Origin: Flavobacteriaceae bacterium | Lineage (GTDB): Bacteria; Bacteroidota; Bacteroidia; Flavobacteriales; Weeksellaceae | Assembly (NCBI GenBank): GCA_030538275.1 | Contig: JAUNUH010000002.1 | Coordinates: 209,533 to 273,532 of the forward strand | Direction: 5' to 3' | Length of the DNA stretch: 64,000 bases | Part shown: one piece after another, positions 29,168-38,427 of the stretch | Layout: each line of letters begins with the position of its first letter | Numbering within the stretch: position 1 is the stretch's first letter | The notes under the pieces: model-generated | Database searches by the model: none | What the model was told of the DNA's origin: nothing | The model's input: only the letters and a program-made list of their open reading frames with translations | Translations under genes and position numbers: made by a program

Positions 29168-29925
29168 CTCTGCCCGAGGGCAAAAAAATTTATTTCTGTT
29201 CAGACCAACATTTTGGATTGCCAAATGATGCTGAAAGTGCGATACGCGAAAAGCGATTCGTAGCATGGCTGGACACGATTAAGCCAGATTGTGCTGCCCT
29301 TTTTTTACTTGGAGATTTGTTTGACTTTTGGTTTGAATATAAACATGTAGTGCCAAGAGGATTTGTGAGAACTTTGGGTAAATTAGCCGAATTTCATGAT
29401 GCTGGAATACCTATTTATTTCTTTATTGGTAATCACGATTTATGGATGCGTGATTATTTTGAAAATGAAATAGGTGCCGTTGTTTTTAAAAAAGCCCAAA
29501 TCTTCACAATCAATAATAAAAAGTTTTTTATTGGTCATGGTGATGGATTAGGACCAGGTGATAAGGGCTATAAAAGAATGAAAAAAGTATTTACCAATCC
29601 CTTCGCGCAGCGATTATTTTATTTATTACATCCCGATTTTGCGGTTTGGTTGGGTAAAACCACCTCCCGAAAGAATAAATTTATTTCTGGAGATGCCGAT
29701 CAAAAATTTATGGGAGAAGACAAGGAATGGTTGATACAATATGCCAAACGCAAATTAGAAAAAAATCACTATGATTATTTTTTGTTTGGCCACAGACACT
29801 TGCCTTTAGAAATTCGGTTGAACGAAAACAGCACTTATATCAATAGTGGTGATTGGTTGAGCTATTTTACCTATGTAGAATTTGACGGTAATCAGCTGAA
29901 AATCAAAGAGTTTAATCTGAAATGA
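29140..29925 (+). CDS. UDP-2,3-diacylglucosamine diphosphatase (LpxH-like metallophosphoesterase)
   Basis: A 261-residue calcineurin-type phosphoesterase. The metal motifs are in order: FCSDQHFG, LGDLFDFWFEY, IGNHDLW, GHGDGLGPGD and LFGHRHLP. The GDLFDFWFE pattern is typical of LpxH, which hydrolyses UDP-2,3-diacylglucosamine to lipid X in lipid A synthesis, and the size fits. Activity on other nucleotide substrates cannot be excluded. It starts 28 bases inside queD, so translation is probably coupled. Confidence 0.88.
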   Translation: MDSSRQHTLTLPEGKKIYFCSDQHFGLPNDAESAIREKRFVAWLDTIKPDCAALFLLGDLFDFWFEYKHVVPRGFVRTLGKLAEFHDAGIPIYFFIGNHDLWMRDYFENEIGAVVFKKAQIFTINNKKFFIGHGDGLGPGDKGYKRMKKVFTNPFAQRLFYLLHPDFAVWLGKTTSRKNKFISGDADQKFMGEDKEWLIQYAKRKLEKNHYDYFLFGHRHLPLEIRLNENSTYINSGDWLSYFTYVEFDGNQLKIKEFNLK

Positions 29926-29974
29926 TGATTTCGATTTAGGAAGAAATCCTCTTTTTAGAAACGATTATAATATC

Positions 29975-30193
29975 CTAATCGATAAAATTATGAGGCTCTC
30001 TATAGTCCACCTCGCGTTTATCGGTAGAACCATGAGAAATAATTCGCATACTCCAGAAAATAAGAAGACCCAGAATAATAAAAGACAATACCCAATTAAA
30101 TAAAATCCCGATTGGAGGTAAAATTTTAAATGTCCAGGTAAAAACATCGCCTAACGCAAAAAATATTTCTTTTAAGAATGCAAAGTGTGCCAT
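29975..30193 (-). CDS. Small single-pass or two-pass membrane protein (DUF6341-like)
   Basis: A 72-residue protein beginning MAHFAFLKEIFFALGDVF with a hydrophobic core (ILFNWVLSFIILGLLIFWSM) and a charged tail. It fits the short DUF6341 proteins I recall beside DUF6427 in Flavobacteriia; that assignment is from memory. I use the ATG at 30193 because a TATATTTG box at 30212-30219 on the same strand would lie inside a longer frame starting at 30235. It diverges from the DUF6427-like gene. Confidence 0.65.
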   Translation of the reverse strand: MAHFAFLKEIFFALGDVFTWTFKILPPIGILFNWVLSFIILGLLIFWSMRIISHGSTDKREVDYREPHNFID

Positions 30194-30211
30194 TATTCCT
30201 TTAATTTGCAA

Positions 30212-30219
30212 CAAATATA
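30212..30219 (-). promoter_or_regulatory. -7 promoter box for the small DUF6341-like gene
   Basis: The minus strand reads TATATTTG, an exact consensus match, about 19 bases before the ATG at 30193. Confidence 0.55.
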
Positions 30220-30225
30220 GAAAAA

Positions 30226-31161
30226 ATGTTGGCAAAGTTTCTAAAAGGGAAACAAAATTTCATTCCTGTATTGATATTTGCCTTGGCAGGTGCAGGTTTT
30301 TTATTGCTGAATTTTGTTCAACTATCTGATACAGCAGCTCTTATAAGTGCGTGTTTGTTTGCAGTTACATTGATACATTCTGTAATAATAATTAATAAAT
30401 TTCCCTATTTCAGGGAGAATTACTATTTCAGTTTTATTTGCTGTTTGTTATTCGTGATCCTTTCTTGTTGTGTTGAAAACATTAGATTTTATTCGGCTTT
30501 TTTTATTTTAAGTTTAATCTTGACGCAAATTCTATTTACGTATCAGAACGAAATTTATATTTTCAATAGCTTTGATTTTGGTTTTTTTCTAGGATTTGCG
30601 GTTATATTTTATCCTCCGTTTTGGATTTTTGCTATTTATTTAATCTGCATGTATATTTTCAAAGGCAAGACCGAAATCAAAGGGTTAATCGCTGCGCTGC
30701 TAGGTATGGTAGCCTTTTCCATTCTGGCTTTGGAAGTAGTAGCCGTGTGGGATTTATGGTATTTGTTGGATGATTTCAAGGAAAAACTTATCATAGATAC
30801 CTTTGTTTGGAAACATCAATATTTCTTTTTGTTACCCATTTTTATTCCGGCTGGTCTTGGAATTTGGGATTATTTTTCACATATCAATCGACAGTCTGCC
30901 AGCAAAAAAATCGTGTATTTTGATGTATTACTTTACAGTTTCTTTGTATTTATTTTTTTAATATTTTATGGAGGTGAACATCAAATTTTATTATTTCTAC
31001 TATTCATACCCATGGCAATTTTCACATCAAATTATCTCACTTATAGCCGCAATATTTTGCATAAGGAATTGATACTTTGGGGGATGTTGATATGTTTATT
31101 GTTGTATAGATTTCATTCGTACATAAGTCTTCCCAAAATCTTCGATCAAGTTACTTTTTAA
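30226..31161 (+). CDS. Polytopic membrane protein (DUF6427-like)
   Basis: A 311-residue protein with about eight to ten hydrophobic helices (for example FIPVLIFALAGAGFLLLNFV, FGFFLGFAVIFYPPFWIF and YSFFVFIFLIFYGG). It fits the flavobacterial DUF6427 group, including a FNSFDFGFFLGFAVIFYPP-type segment and an early KGK-rich start. No function is known to me; similarity in topology to glycosyltransferase or polymerase membrane proteins is too weak to use. Divergent from the DUF6341-like gene and convergent with the sugar transferase. Confidence 0.7.
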   Translation: MLAKFLKGKQNFIPVLIFALAGAGFLLLNFVQLSDTAALISACLFAVTLIHSVIIINKFPYFRENYYFSFICCLLFVILSCCVENIRFYSAFFILSLILTQILFTYQNEIYIFNSFDFGFFLGFAVIFYPPFWIFAIYLICMYIFKGKTEIKGLIAALLGMVAFSILALEVVAVWDLWYLLDDFKEKLIIDTFVWKHQYFFLLPIFIPAGLGIWDYFSHINRQSASKKIVYFDVLLYSFFVFIFLIFYGGEHQILLFLLFIPMAIFTSNYLTYSRNILHKELILWGMLICLLLYRFHSYISLPKIFDQVTF

Positions 31162-31206
31162 ATTTTAATTTAGAATTTTATCAAAAAAACAGCATTGTAA
31201 TCGATT

Positions 31207-32568
31207 TCAAATCGCATTTTTATCACCTCTTAACATATTGGCGGCAGTGCGGTAAATGATGCGCAGATCGAGCCCAAAACTCCAGTTTCTAATGTAGTAA
31301 ATATCGCTCTGAATACGGTTTTCCATATCTTTATTTTCAATAATTTCACCTCGGAAGCCTTCTACCTGCGCCAATCCTGTAATTCCAGGCTTTACATAAT
31401 GTCTGAAATTATATTTGGAAATAATTTGGTTGTAATGATTGTTTTGATTCACCATATGTGGGCGCGGGCCTACAACAGACATATCTCCTCTCAGAACATT
31501 CCAGAATTGCGGTAGCTCGTCAAGACTGGTTTTACGCAGAATTCTACCAAAATTGGTAACTCTAGGGTCGTTTCTCACCGTAATTTTTGAATCAGAATAT
31601 TTGTTTTGAATCATGGTTCTGAATTTATAACAATCAAAAACCTGGTTGTCCATGCCATGTCTTTTTTGTTTGAAAAAAACAGGTAATCCACTGTGTAATA
31701 AGATTATAACAAATATAATTGGAAATAACCAACTGGCGATGAAGACAAAGAACAAAATAGAGAAAATGATATCAAAAAGTCGTTTTAATGTGGCGTTGAA
31801 CTCATTATCGAGCGGAAAGTTAAATAAATTAATATAGGGAAAGTTGCCGGCCAAAAAATAGGAACTAGGCATTAATTTGGTTCCGAATATCTCTGAAATC
31901 ACATAAAATTTGATGTTTCTATCTTCTGCAATAAATCTCAATAATTTTTCTACCTGCGTATTTTGTGCAAATTCATCCCAATTAATAAAAACTACATTGA
32001 TGTCATTTTCGTTAATAAATTGGTTTAAATCATTCTCTAAAAAACTGTTTTGAGAAAAATTCTTAATGAATTTAAATCCTAGCCAAGAGTTGGTTGAAAT
32101 ACTTTCTATAAATTGTTGTGTAAAATTATTACTGCCGATTACCAGCGTATTCAGCGTAGGTAGATTGTTTGAATTACGCCGCAAATACCGTATATAAACA
32201 GCATTACCTAGAATCAAAAGCCCAAAATAGATGAGCAAAAAACCACTGATATGTATATTAATATAATGTGTGGCGTTGATTAAAAACCAATATAAAAGAA
32301 CAAAAAATGTGTATAAAAATGCAAATTCTATAATTTTCCAAATGAGTTGTGGAATTTGCGTTGTGGCATTGATGAGGTTTTGCCGACTGATAAAGTAAGT
32401 AAAGATGGTAGAAATAATAGAAATTAAAAGTAACGAAGGATAGGCATGGCCATCTTTCCAGAATAATTTAAACGTTATTAAATTAGCTAATCCAAAACTT
32501 AAAAAATTAATAAGAATAAATAATAAAAAATGAACCTTTATTTTACTGCTTTCACTTTTATTTTGCAT
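31207..32568 (-). CDS. Undecaprenyl-phosphate sugar phosphotransferase (WcaJ/WbaP-like)
   Basis: A 453-residue polyisoprenyl-phosphate hexose-1-phosphate transferase that starts glycan repeat units on the lipid carrier. Residues ~1-120 hold four membrane helices, ~130-240 a soluble nucleotide-binding-like domain ([15 protein letters not shown]), and ~265-453 the catalytic domain with [21 protein letters not shown], the [20 protein letters not shown] core and SVVGPRPH. Glucose-1-phosphate is the commonest sugar for this architecture, but galactose or FucNAc-type donors are possible. It is the last gene of a four-gene minus-strand operon, overlapping the Wzy-like gene by 11 bases. Confidence 0.93.
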   Translation of the reverse strand: MQNKSESSKIKVHFLLFILINFLSFGLANLITFKLFWKDGHAYPSLLLISIISTIFTYFISRQNLINATTQIPQLIWKIIEFAFLYTFFVLLYWFLINATHYINIHISGFLLIYFGLLILGNAVYIRYLRRNSNNLPTLNTLVIGSNNFTQQFIESISTNSWLGFKFIKNFSQNSFLENDLNQFINENDINVVFINWDEFAQNTQVEKLLRFIAEDRNIKFYVISEIFGTKLMPSSYFLAGNFPYINLFNFPLDNEFNATLKRLFDIIFSILFFVFIASWLFPIIFVIILLHSGLPVFFKQKRHGMDNQVFDCYKFRTMIQNKYSDSKITVRNDPRVTNFGRILRKTSLDELPQFWNVLRGDMSVVGPRPHMVNQNNHYNQIISKYNFRHYVKPGITGLAQVEGFRGEIIENKDMENRIQSDIYYIRNWSFGLDLRIIYRTAANMLRGDKNAI

Positions 32569-33775
32569 TTGTCGTAATTCTAAGCTTAAAATGATACACC
32601 GAAATTATAAATATCATAAATGTAAGCAGACCTCTTTGTCGCCACAAAAATGATTCGGTAAAACCTAATCCAAATATCACCAAAATTACACTGATTACCA
32701 TAAAATTTTGTCGAAAATCCTTTATTAATTGTAAAAGAATTATCAAATAAAGAGAGATTCCAATTATACCTAATTCCACAAGTAGTTGAATATATTGATT
32801 ATGAAAATTATAATTCCAATAATCGGGATACAATTCTTTTTTTTGATGATTCTGCTCTATCAAATCTTGTGATGCACCAACGCCAACACCCTGCAACCAG
32901 GCCTTTTTTTCGGTTAAAATTTCTGTGCCTACTCTTGCTTGTAACAGTCGGATACTTGTTCCAGTCCAGGGATACACGACGCCAAATTTTTCTGAATGAA
33001 ACACTTCGCTATAGTTGGTTTTGAACTCAGAAAATATTCTTTTTTGCAAAGGTTGAATTAAAAATATGGCAATAACCATTAAAAAAATGGTTCCCAGGGA
33101 AATGTACCATTTTTTTCGCCTCATGATGAATTGAAAAATAACGGCCAAAACAAAAAATGATATGAGTAATTTTGAATTCAAAAGTAAAAGAAACAAAATT
33201 AAAGATGTGATTATGAATAAATTAAGGTATTTTTCGGGTTGTAGATCAACCAGTAATATCAATAAACATATCGTGACTAAAAATGAAACATAAATGGCAT
33301 TCAACCGGAAGGGTTCTACCAAATTATGATAAAAAAAGAAGGAATTTTCTTGAAATATTTGATATTTCAAAAATGCAACAAATAGAAAACACCAAAACAA
33401 AACGGCAAGAAAAACGCCAAAATATCGCCACAAATCATAAAATTTGTCTTGAGATAAGACGGGAGAAAAAAACAAACTCAGCGGCAACAAACCCAAGGGT
33501 AGAAATCGCGTTAATGATTTCAATGTGAAATCGGGATTTTCTGACCAAAAAAAACTAATGCCTATTAGCAAAAACAGACTGATTAATAGGTAATTGATAG
33601 CTTCTTTTTTGCGTGAAATAGCGGGAATTCCAAAAATAATATTCAACCCAACAAACAAGCCTACGGCCACACTGCTATAGGCATATCTTAATGGAATAGA
33701 ACACAATAAGACAAAACTTGTCCAAAAAAATATTTGTTGTCGTAATGACTCATTATGTTTGAATTTTATTGGCAT
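32558..33775 (-). CDS. O-antigen ligase/polymerase family protein (Wzy_C)
   Basis: A 405-residue polytopic membrane protein with about twelve helices. The Wzy_C domain is marked by GVGVGASQDL and the FHNQYIQLLVELGIIG motif in the large periplasmic loop and next helix. Family members either polymerise lipid-linked repeat units or ligate O-antigen to lipid A core; sequence alone does not separate these. It overlaps the sugar transferase by 11 bases and the DUF1972 glycosyltransferase by 10, so it is tightly translationally linked to both. Confidence 0.88.
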   Translation of the reverse strand: MPIKFKHNESLRQQIFFWTSFVLLCSIPLRYAYSSVAVGLFVGLNIIFGIPAISRKKEAINYLLISLFLLIGISFFWSENPDFTLKSLTRFLPLGLLPLSLFFSPVLSQDKFYDLWRYFGVFLAVLFWCFLFVAFLKYQIFQENSFFFYHNLVEPFRLNAIYVSFLVTICLLILLVDLQPEKYLNLFIITSLILFLLLLNSKLLISFFVLAVIFQFIMRRKKWYISLGTIFLMVIAIFLIQPLQKRIFSEFKTNYSEVFHSEKFGVVYPWTGTSIRLLQARVGTEILTEKKAWLQGVGVGASQDLIEQNHQKKELYPDYWNYNFHNQYIQLLVELGIIGISLYLIILLQLIKDFRQNFMVISVILVIFGLGFTESFLWRQRGLLTFMIFIISVYHFKLRITTNAK

Positions 33776-34851
33776 GCCTGAATCATGAAATTAAGATATT
33801 CATTATTAATTACATTCCAAGCATATTTTGATTGTATTTTCTCTAAATTATTTGAAATAAAATGAGAATTTCTGGGCTCAAAGTCTAGAATATGGCTCAC
33901 ATCTTTTGCAGATTCAAAATAGTAGGCATCTTGTTGCAGTATAGCCGCATTAAATTCATTATTGTTTGCCGCAATACAACTTCCAGACGCCATAGCTTCC
34001 AGCAAAGAGGGATTGGTACCGCCTACAGAATGTCCATGAAAGTATAAATGACTAAAATACCGTAGATTTTCTAATTTGTTTTGGTCATAAATAGCACCTA
34101 AAAAGCGAATATTTCTATTATTTCTGAATTTTTCATACATTTTTCGTCCAAATTGGGTTTTTTCTGTATTTCCAATGACCAAAAATGGAAATTTTTGTTG
34201 TGACATGACGTAACCATCCAATATCATTTCGATATTATTTTCTGGCTCCATTCTGGCAATAAGCATATTATAGGCATTTTTTTCTAGATTAAATTCATTC
34301 AAAATTTCTTGATTGGAATGATTAAATACATTTGCGCCGTATGCTATATAAGTAGAAGCTGCATTGTAATTTTCTTTCAAATAAGATTGAATTCCCAGAG
34401 AATCTGCAATGAGGTAATCACTGGATTTAACCGCTAATTTTTCTGAATATTTTAAAAATCCTTGAACTTTTTTAGAATATTTGCTTCTTTTCCATTCCAG
34501 ACCATCCATATTGGTGATGATAATACTGTTTTTTGGTAATAATTTGCACCAAATAGCATTGCTAGTATATCCCAGTTGTAACAAAACGTCAAAATTTCGT
34601 TTTCGCGCATCCATTATACAATTGAAATCGTAAATAAACTGTCCGGCCGTACCCATTTTATCTTCTGGGTCATTGCAATGAATTATTTTTACTTGGTTGA
34701 ATTGATTTTTCTTGTAAGGATGTAAACTCGAATTATAAACAAAAACTTCATGACCTTTTTGGGCAGCAAATACCGCAAAATTTTCTGCAAATTGCTCAAA
34801 TCCGCCATGGTGATTGGGAATTCCCCTTGTACCCAGAATACCTATTTTCAT
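33766..34851 (-). CDS. DUF1972 domain-containing glycosyltransferase (rhamnosyltransferase-like)
   Basis: A 361-residue GT-B glycosyltransferase. The N-terminal DUF1972 domain is seen in GILGTRGIPNHHGGFEQFAENFA, and the C-terminal donor domain has LIARMEPENNIEMILDGY and HGHSVGGTNPSLLEAMASG. Several characterised members move rhamnose (from dTDP-rhamnose) onto polysaccharide acceptors, which fits the rfbC-rfbD pair in the locus, but the donor is inference. Part of the wecB operon; 49 bases after wecB. Confidence 0.9.
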   Translation of the reverse strand: MKIGILGTRGIPNHHGGFEQFAENFAVFAAQKGHEVFVYNSSLHPYKKNQFNQVKIIHCNDPEDKMGTAGQFIYDFNCIMDARKRNFDVLLQLGYTSNAIWCKLLPKNSIIITNMDGLEWKRSKYSKKVQGFLKYSEKLAVKSSDYLIADSLGIQSYLKENYNAASTYIAYGANVFNHSNQEILNEFNLEKNAYNMLIARMEPENNIEMILDGYVMSQQKFPFLVIGNTEKTQFGRKMYEKFRNNRNIRFLGAIYDQNKLENLRYFSHLYFHGHSVGGTNPSLLEAMASGSCIAANNNEFNAAILQQDAYYFESAKDVSHILDFEPRNSHFISNNLEKIQSKYAWNVINNEYLNFMIQACQ

Positions 34852-34900
34852 TGATTATTAACTACAAATATTTATTGGAAAGCAATTTTAGATATTAAAA

Positions 34901-36016
34901 TTAATTTAGGCTATTGATTTGAAAATAATCTTTGATGATGTCCAATATTTTTTCACTTGCACGGCCGTCACCATAAGGATTGGAAATTTGGGATATTTGC
35001 ATATATCTTTCATTATCTTCGAGCAAACGAATGGTTTCTTTTACAATTTTTTCTTTGTCCGTTCCTACAAGAATGGCATTTCCCGCCTCTATACCTTCCG
35101 TCCTTTCTGTAACATTACGCATTACCAACACAGGTTTGCCCAAGCTTGGAGCTTCTTCTTGTATTCCACCAGAATCTGTGAGAATCACGTACGATTCATG
35201 CATTTCCTTGATAAGTTCTTGATATCCCATAGGCTCTACCAAGGTGATATTAGGCGCTGTAAGATATTGGTATGCATAGTCTTTGATATTCGGGTTGAGA
35301 TGTACGGGATATACAATCTGAATTTCTGGCTTTAATTCTGCGATTTGCTGAATAGCTGCACAAATCGACTCAAAGGGTTTTCCATGATTTTCTCTTCTGT
35401 GGCAGGTAACAAGAATTTTAAGAGGTGCAGATTCTTCCTTGTTTTTGGATAAATTCAATTTTTCTATACCCCAAAATAGTGCGTCAATTACCGTATTTCC
35501 CACTACAAAGATATTTTTGGAGATTCCCTCATTTATCAAATTCTGTTTGGCCAGAGGTGTAGGACACAAATGTATATCTGCCAGACGAGATGTGAGTACG
35601 CGATTCATCTCTTCGGGAAAAGGCGAATAGGAGTCATGACTTCTAAGACCTGCTTCTAAATGTGCAACAGGAATTTTATGATAAAAAGCCACCAAAGCAC
35701 CTGTCATTACAGTAGTGGTGTCTCCTTGTACAATTACCAAATCAAATGATTCTTTTTGAAAAATTTCTGTGTCTAATTTTTGAATCAATCGATGCGTTAG
35801 ACCCGATAATGATTGCTTGGGTTGCATAATATTCAACTGATAATTTTCTTTAATTTCAAAAAAATCAATTACTTGCTTCAACATTTCTTTATGTTGACCA
35901 GTGATTCCTAATGTAATTTCAAAATTTTTATCCTTTTCAAATGTTTTGATCAGTGGAGCCATTTTGATTGCTTCTGGTCTTGTTCCGAACAAGAAAAGGA
36001 TCTTCTTTTTTTTCAT
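34901..36016 (-). CDS. wecB: UDP-N-acetylglucosamine 2-epimerase (non-hydrolysing)
   Basis: A 371-residue cytoplasmic enzyme converting UDP-GlcNAc to UDP-ManNAc. Family segments: LFLFGTRPEAIKMAPLI, TGQHKEML, VIVQGDTTTVMTGA, HLEAGLRSHD, FPEEMNR, and the nucleotide-binding ILTDSGGIQEEAPSLGKPVLVMRNVTERTE region, in which I note the key residues only. The length matches WecB/MnaA (about 370-380). No UDP-ManNAc dehydrogenase (wecC) is in the window. It is the first gene of the four-gene operon and has a TATCTTTG promoter box at 36040-36047. Confidence 0.95.
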   Translation of the reverse strand: MKKKKILFLFGTRPEAIKMAPLIKTFEKDKNFEITLGITGQHKEMLKQVIDFFEIKENYQLNIMQPKQSLSGLTHRLIQKLDTEIFQKESFDLVIVQGDTTTVMTGALVAFYHKIPVAHLEAGLRSHDSYSPFPEEMNRVLTSRLADIHLCPTPLAKQNLINEGISKNIFVVGNTVIDALFWGIEKLNLSKNKEESAPLKILVTCHRRENHGKPFESICAAIQQIAELKPEIQIVYPVHLNPNIKDYAYQYLTAPNITLVEPMGYQELIKEMHESYVILTDSGGIQEEAPSLGKPVLVMRNVTERTEGIEAGNAILVGTDKEKIVKETIRLLEDNERYMQISQISNPYGDGRASEKILDIIKDYFQINSLN

Positions 36017-36039
36017 ACGATGGGTAAAATATATAAAAT

Positions 36040-36047
36040 CAAAGATA
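36040..36047 (-). promoter_or_regulatory. -7 promoter box for the wecB operon
   Basis: The minus strand reads TATCTTTG, matching TAnnTTTG, 24 bases before the wecB ATG at 36016. Confidence 0.5.
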
Positions 36048-36097
36048 TTAATTAAGAATCAATTCCATTTATTTATATTCGTCGCAAAATTTTGTAT

Positions 36098-37210
36098 ATG
36101 AAAGTGCTTTTTCACAGTAGATCCAATCTATATACCGCACCAGGAGGGGATTTGATTCAAATGGAAAAAACCAAGGAGTATTTACAAAAGCTTGGCGTTG
36201 AGGTAGATATATTTCGTCCAGATTTGGATGTGGAATCTTATGATATAATTCATCTTTTTAATTTGATGAATCCACAAGATATATATGATATGATGCAAAA
36301 GGCCAAAAAACACAATATTCCTGTGGTACTTTCTACCATTTATGGTTTATATACCGAGTTTGAGCGCAAGGCTAGGGGCGGGGTTTTTCAACAATTGGCC
36401 AGACATATTTCGCCTTATCAAATAGAATATGTGAAAAATAGTATTCGGCATATCAAAGAAAATAGATTTCATAAAGGGGTTCAAAGAATGATGTATAAAG
36501 GATTTTATCCCATGATGAAGGAAATTGTGGATAACACCAGCGTTTTTTTACCCAATTCTGAATCTGAAATGCTTCGTGTGGCACGAGAATTTAATTTGAA
36601 TAAATATAAATATGTAAATGTGCCGAATGCGGTTGATTTACAGCTTTTTAATGAAAATGTAAAAGTGTTGCCCGAGCAAGAAAAGTTTAAGGATAGTGTG
36701 ATTTGTGTTGCACGTATTGAAGGGCGAAAATCTACTCTGAATGTGGTAAAAGCCATGAAAGATCTACCATATAATCTTTTTTTAATCGGAAAAGCCTCGC
36801 ACAATCAAGGAAAATACGTTGAAAATGTAAGACGCGCTGCGCAGAAAAACGTAGAATTGAGCGGAACCGTGCCGCATGAGAATTTGCCAGGAATTTACAA
36901 AGCTGCCAAGGTGCATGTTCTTGCAAGTTGGATGGAGACACCTGGATTGTCTTCGCTAGAAGCTGCCGCCATGGGTTGCAATATCGTTGCAACGCGTAAG
37001 GGTGATACCTACGATTATTTTGGCGATTATGCTTTTTATTGTGAACCAGACGATGTGAATTCTATTCGACAAGCAATAGAAAAAGCGCATCGCTCTCCAG
37101 TGAATCCAGAATTAGCTCAAATCATTAAAGAAAAGTGTAACTGGGAAATAACTGCGAAAAAAACGCTGGAAGCGTATCAAATGGCGTTATCTGACAATAA
37201 TTTTCTCTGA
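36098..37210 (+). CDS. Glycosyltransferase family 4
   Basis: A 370-residue GT-B enzyme. The acceptor half includes FHSRSNLYTAPGGDLIQ and YDIIHLFNLMNPQ; the donor half has NAVDLQLFN, ICVARIEGRKSTLNVVKAM, LSGTVPHENLPGIYKAAKVHV and the ETPGLSSLEAAAMGCNIVAT motif with the EX7E-type glutamates. Donor sugar unknown. I use the ATG at 36098 rather than the TTG at 36092. Its last 34 bases overlap the convergent Wzy-like gene at 37177. It is the lone plus-strand gene between two minus-strand operons. Confidence 0.92.
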   Translation: MKVLFHSRSNLYTAPGGDLIQMEKTKEYLQKLGVEVDIFRPDLDVESYDIIHLFNLMNPQDIYDMMQKAKKHNIPVVLSTIYGLYTEFERKARGGVFQQLARHISPYQIEYVKNSIRHIKENRFHKGVQRMMYKGFYPMMKEIVDNTSVFLPNSESEMLRVAREFNLNKYKYVNVPNAVDLQLFNENVKVLPEQEKFKDSVICVARIEGRKSTLNVVKAMKDLPYNLFLIGKASHNQGKYVENVRRAAQKNVELSGTVPHENLPGIYKAAKVHVLASWMETPGLSSLEAAAMGCNIVATRKGDTYDYFGDYAFYCEPDDVNSIRQAIEKAHRSPVNPELAQIIKEKCNWEITAKKTLEAYQMALSDNNFL

Positions 37211-38427
37211 ATTTCATAATAGGCCAACAAACCGCCTATAAACAAGGATTTATTGTCCATTTTGAAATATAATCCTAAAAATACCAAGGTAGATACAAAC
37301 AAAAATAAACCTGTACTGTTGATGAGTAGTTTAATATTATTCAAATAAGTAGAGGAGGAGCGTTTTCCGTAAAAAAACAGAAATAACATACTCCAAAAAA
37401 AGAATAACAAGCCAATGATTCCCGCTTTTAAAAAAACGGTTGTGTACCCATTATGCAGAATAGGTGCATGCCGCACTCTAGAACTTTCTGTAGTCCACAT
37501 CAATCTGCCATAATTTACCGTGGCGCCCAATCCATTCCCTAGCCAAATCCCTAAATCGTCCCTGCTCAACATTTGCAAAATCGTAACTTGGGTCTCATAA
37601 GAACGAAAATTGTCATGAAAACGGGCTGTATTATCATTGACAACATACGGATCATATATTTCACGCGGAGCGTTCTTTACCTTATACAAGAATCCCTCTA
37701 TTCCAGGGGCGTTGCGGGTGGGATTGGTAGAAACTACCCATTGAAATCCCAAGACGGAAACCAAGCCAAATACCGCCAATAGGGTTAATTTTTTTTGAGT
37801 AATTGTGTATAGACCCAACATGCCCAAAGCTACCATAACAAACTGAATCATATTGGTGCGGGCGAAATAAAATAGTAATGATAAACCGATGATAAGCAAA
37901 TATATCCAATAAGCGCGCTTGGATAAATTTAAATTAAACTTCTTGTGAAAAAGTACTACAATTAATCCAAATGTTTCAAAGTCTGAAAAAAATCCAGCAT
38001 GCGCTCTTATTTGCATCAAATCTTTCAAAAATTTGAAAAGAACTGCATGACCTACCATACATAAATGAATAACGGCAAGTATCAAAGAAATATACAGTAC
38101 AACTTTGAAAAAATTATTATCTGAACCCCTAAAGCATTGATAGCCAATAATTAATCCGATTATGGGTTTGATGAAATAGGCAATATCACGAATGATATTA
38201 TAAGTATTATGATCATAAAAAAAAGTACGTGAAAAGGCTATAACAAAGATGGCAACAAACGACGCTACAAGCCAAAGAAAAGGAACAGAATAATATCGCT
38301 TGATGGTAACTACTGCCAGTAACAACCATATTGCGAGACTTAATTCATATATATTGAAATAGGTGATGCCTACAGCAACGAAGAACATGATTTGATAGGG
38401 AAAATCTTTGGATAATGTAATCCTCAT
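37177..38427 (-). CDS. Second O-antigen polymerase/ligase-like membrane protein
   Basis: A 416-residue polytopic protein (about eleven helices) with a Wzy_C-type region: LGNGLGATVNYGRL, then HNGYTTVFLKAGIIGLLFFF. It is the second such protein in the locus. Since the first is tied to the sugar transferase and this one to the flippase, one may polymerise and the other ligate, or they may serve different glycans (inference). Translation is coupled to wzx through an ATGA overlap, and its 3' end overlaps the convergent GT4 gene by 34 bases. Confidence 0.85.
   Translation of the reverse strand: MRITLSKDFPYQIMFFVAVGITYFNIYELSLAIWLLLAVVTIKRYYSVPFLWLVASFVAIFVIAFSRTFFYDHNTYNIIRDIAYFIKPIIGLIIGYQCFRGSDNNFFKVVLYISLILAVIHLCMVGHAVLFKFLKDLMQIRAHAGFFSDFETFGLIVVLFHKKFNLNLSKRAYWIYLLIIGLSLLFYFARTNMIQFVMVALGMLGLYTITQKKLTLLAVFGLVSVLGFQWVVSTNPTRNAPGIEGFLYKVKNAPREIYDPYVVNDNTARFHDNFRSYETQVTILQMLSRDDLGIWLGNGLGATVNYGRLMWTTESSRVRHAPILHNGYTTVFLKAGIIGLLFFFWSMLFLFFYGKRSSSTYLNNIKLLINSTGLFLFVSTLVFLGLYFKMDNKSLFIGGLLAYYEIQRKLLSDNAI

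Noticed and set aside
29927..29956. Weak hairpin gatttc/gaaatc followed by ctcttttt after the lpxH-like gene
   Set aside because: A 6-bp AT-rich stem with a 10-base loop is too weak to call as a terminator.
34919..35335. 138-residue plus-strand frame opposite wecB
   Set aside because: Antisense shadow of a clearly recognised UDP-GlcNAc 2-epimerase; no signal peptide, motif or promoter.
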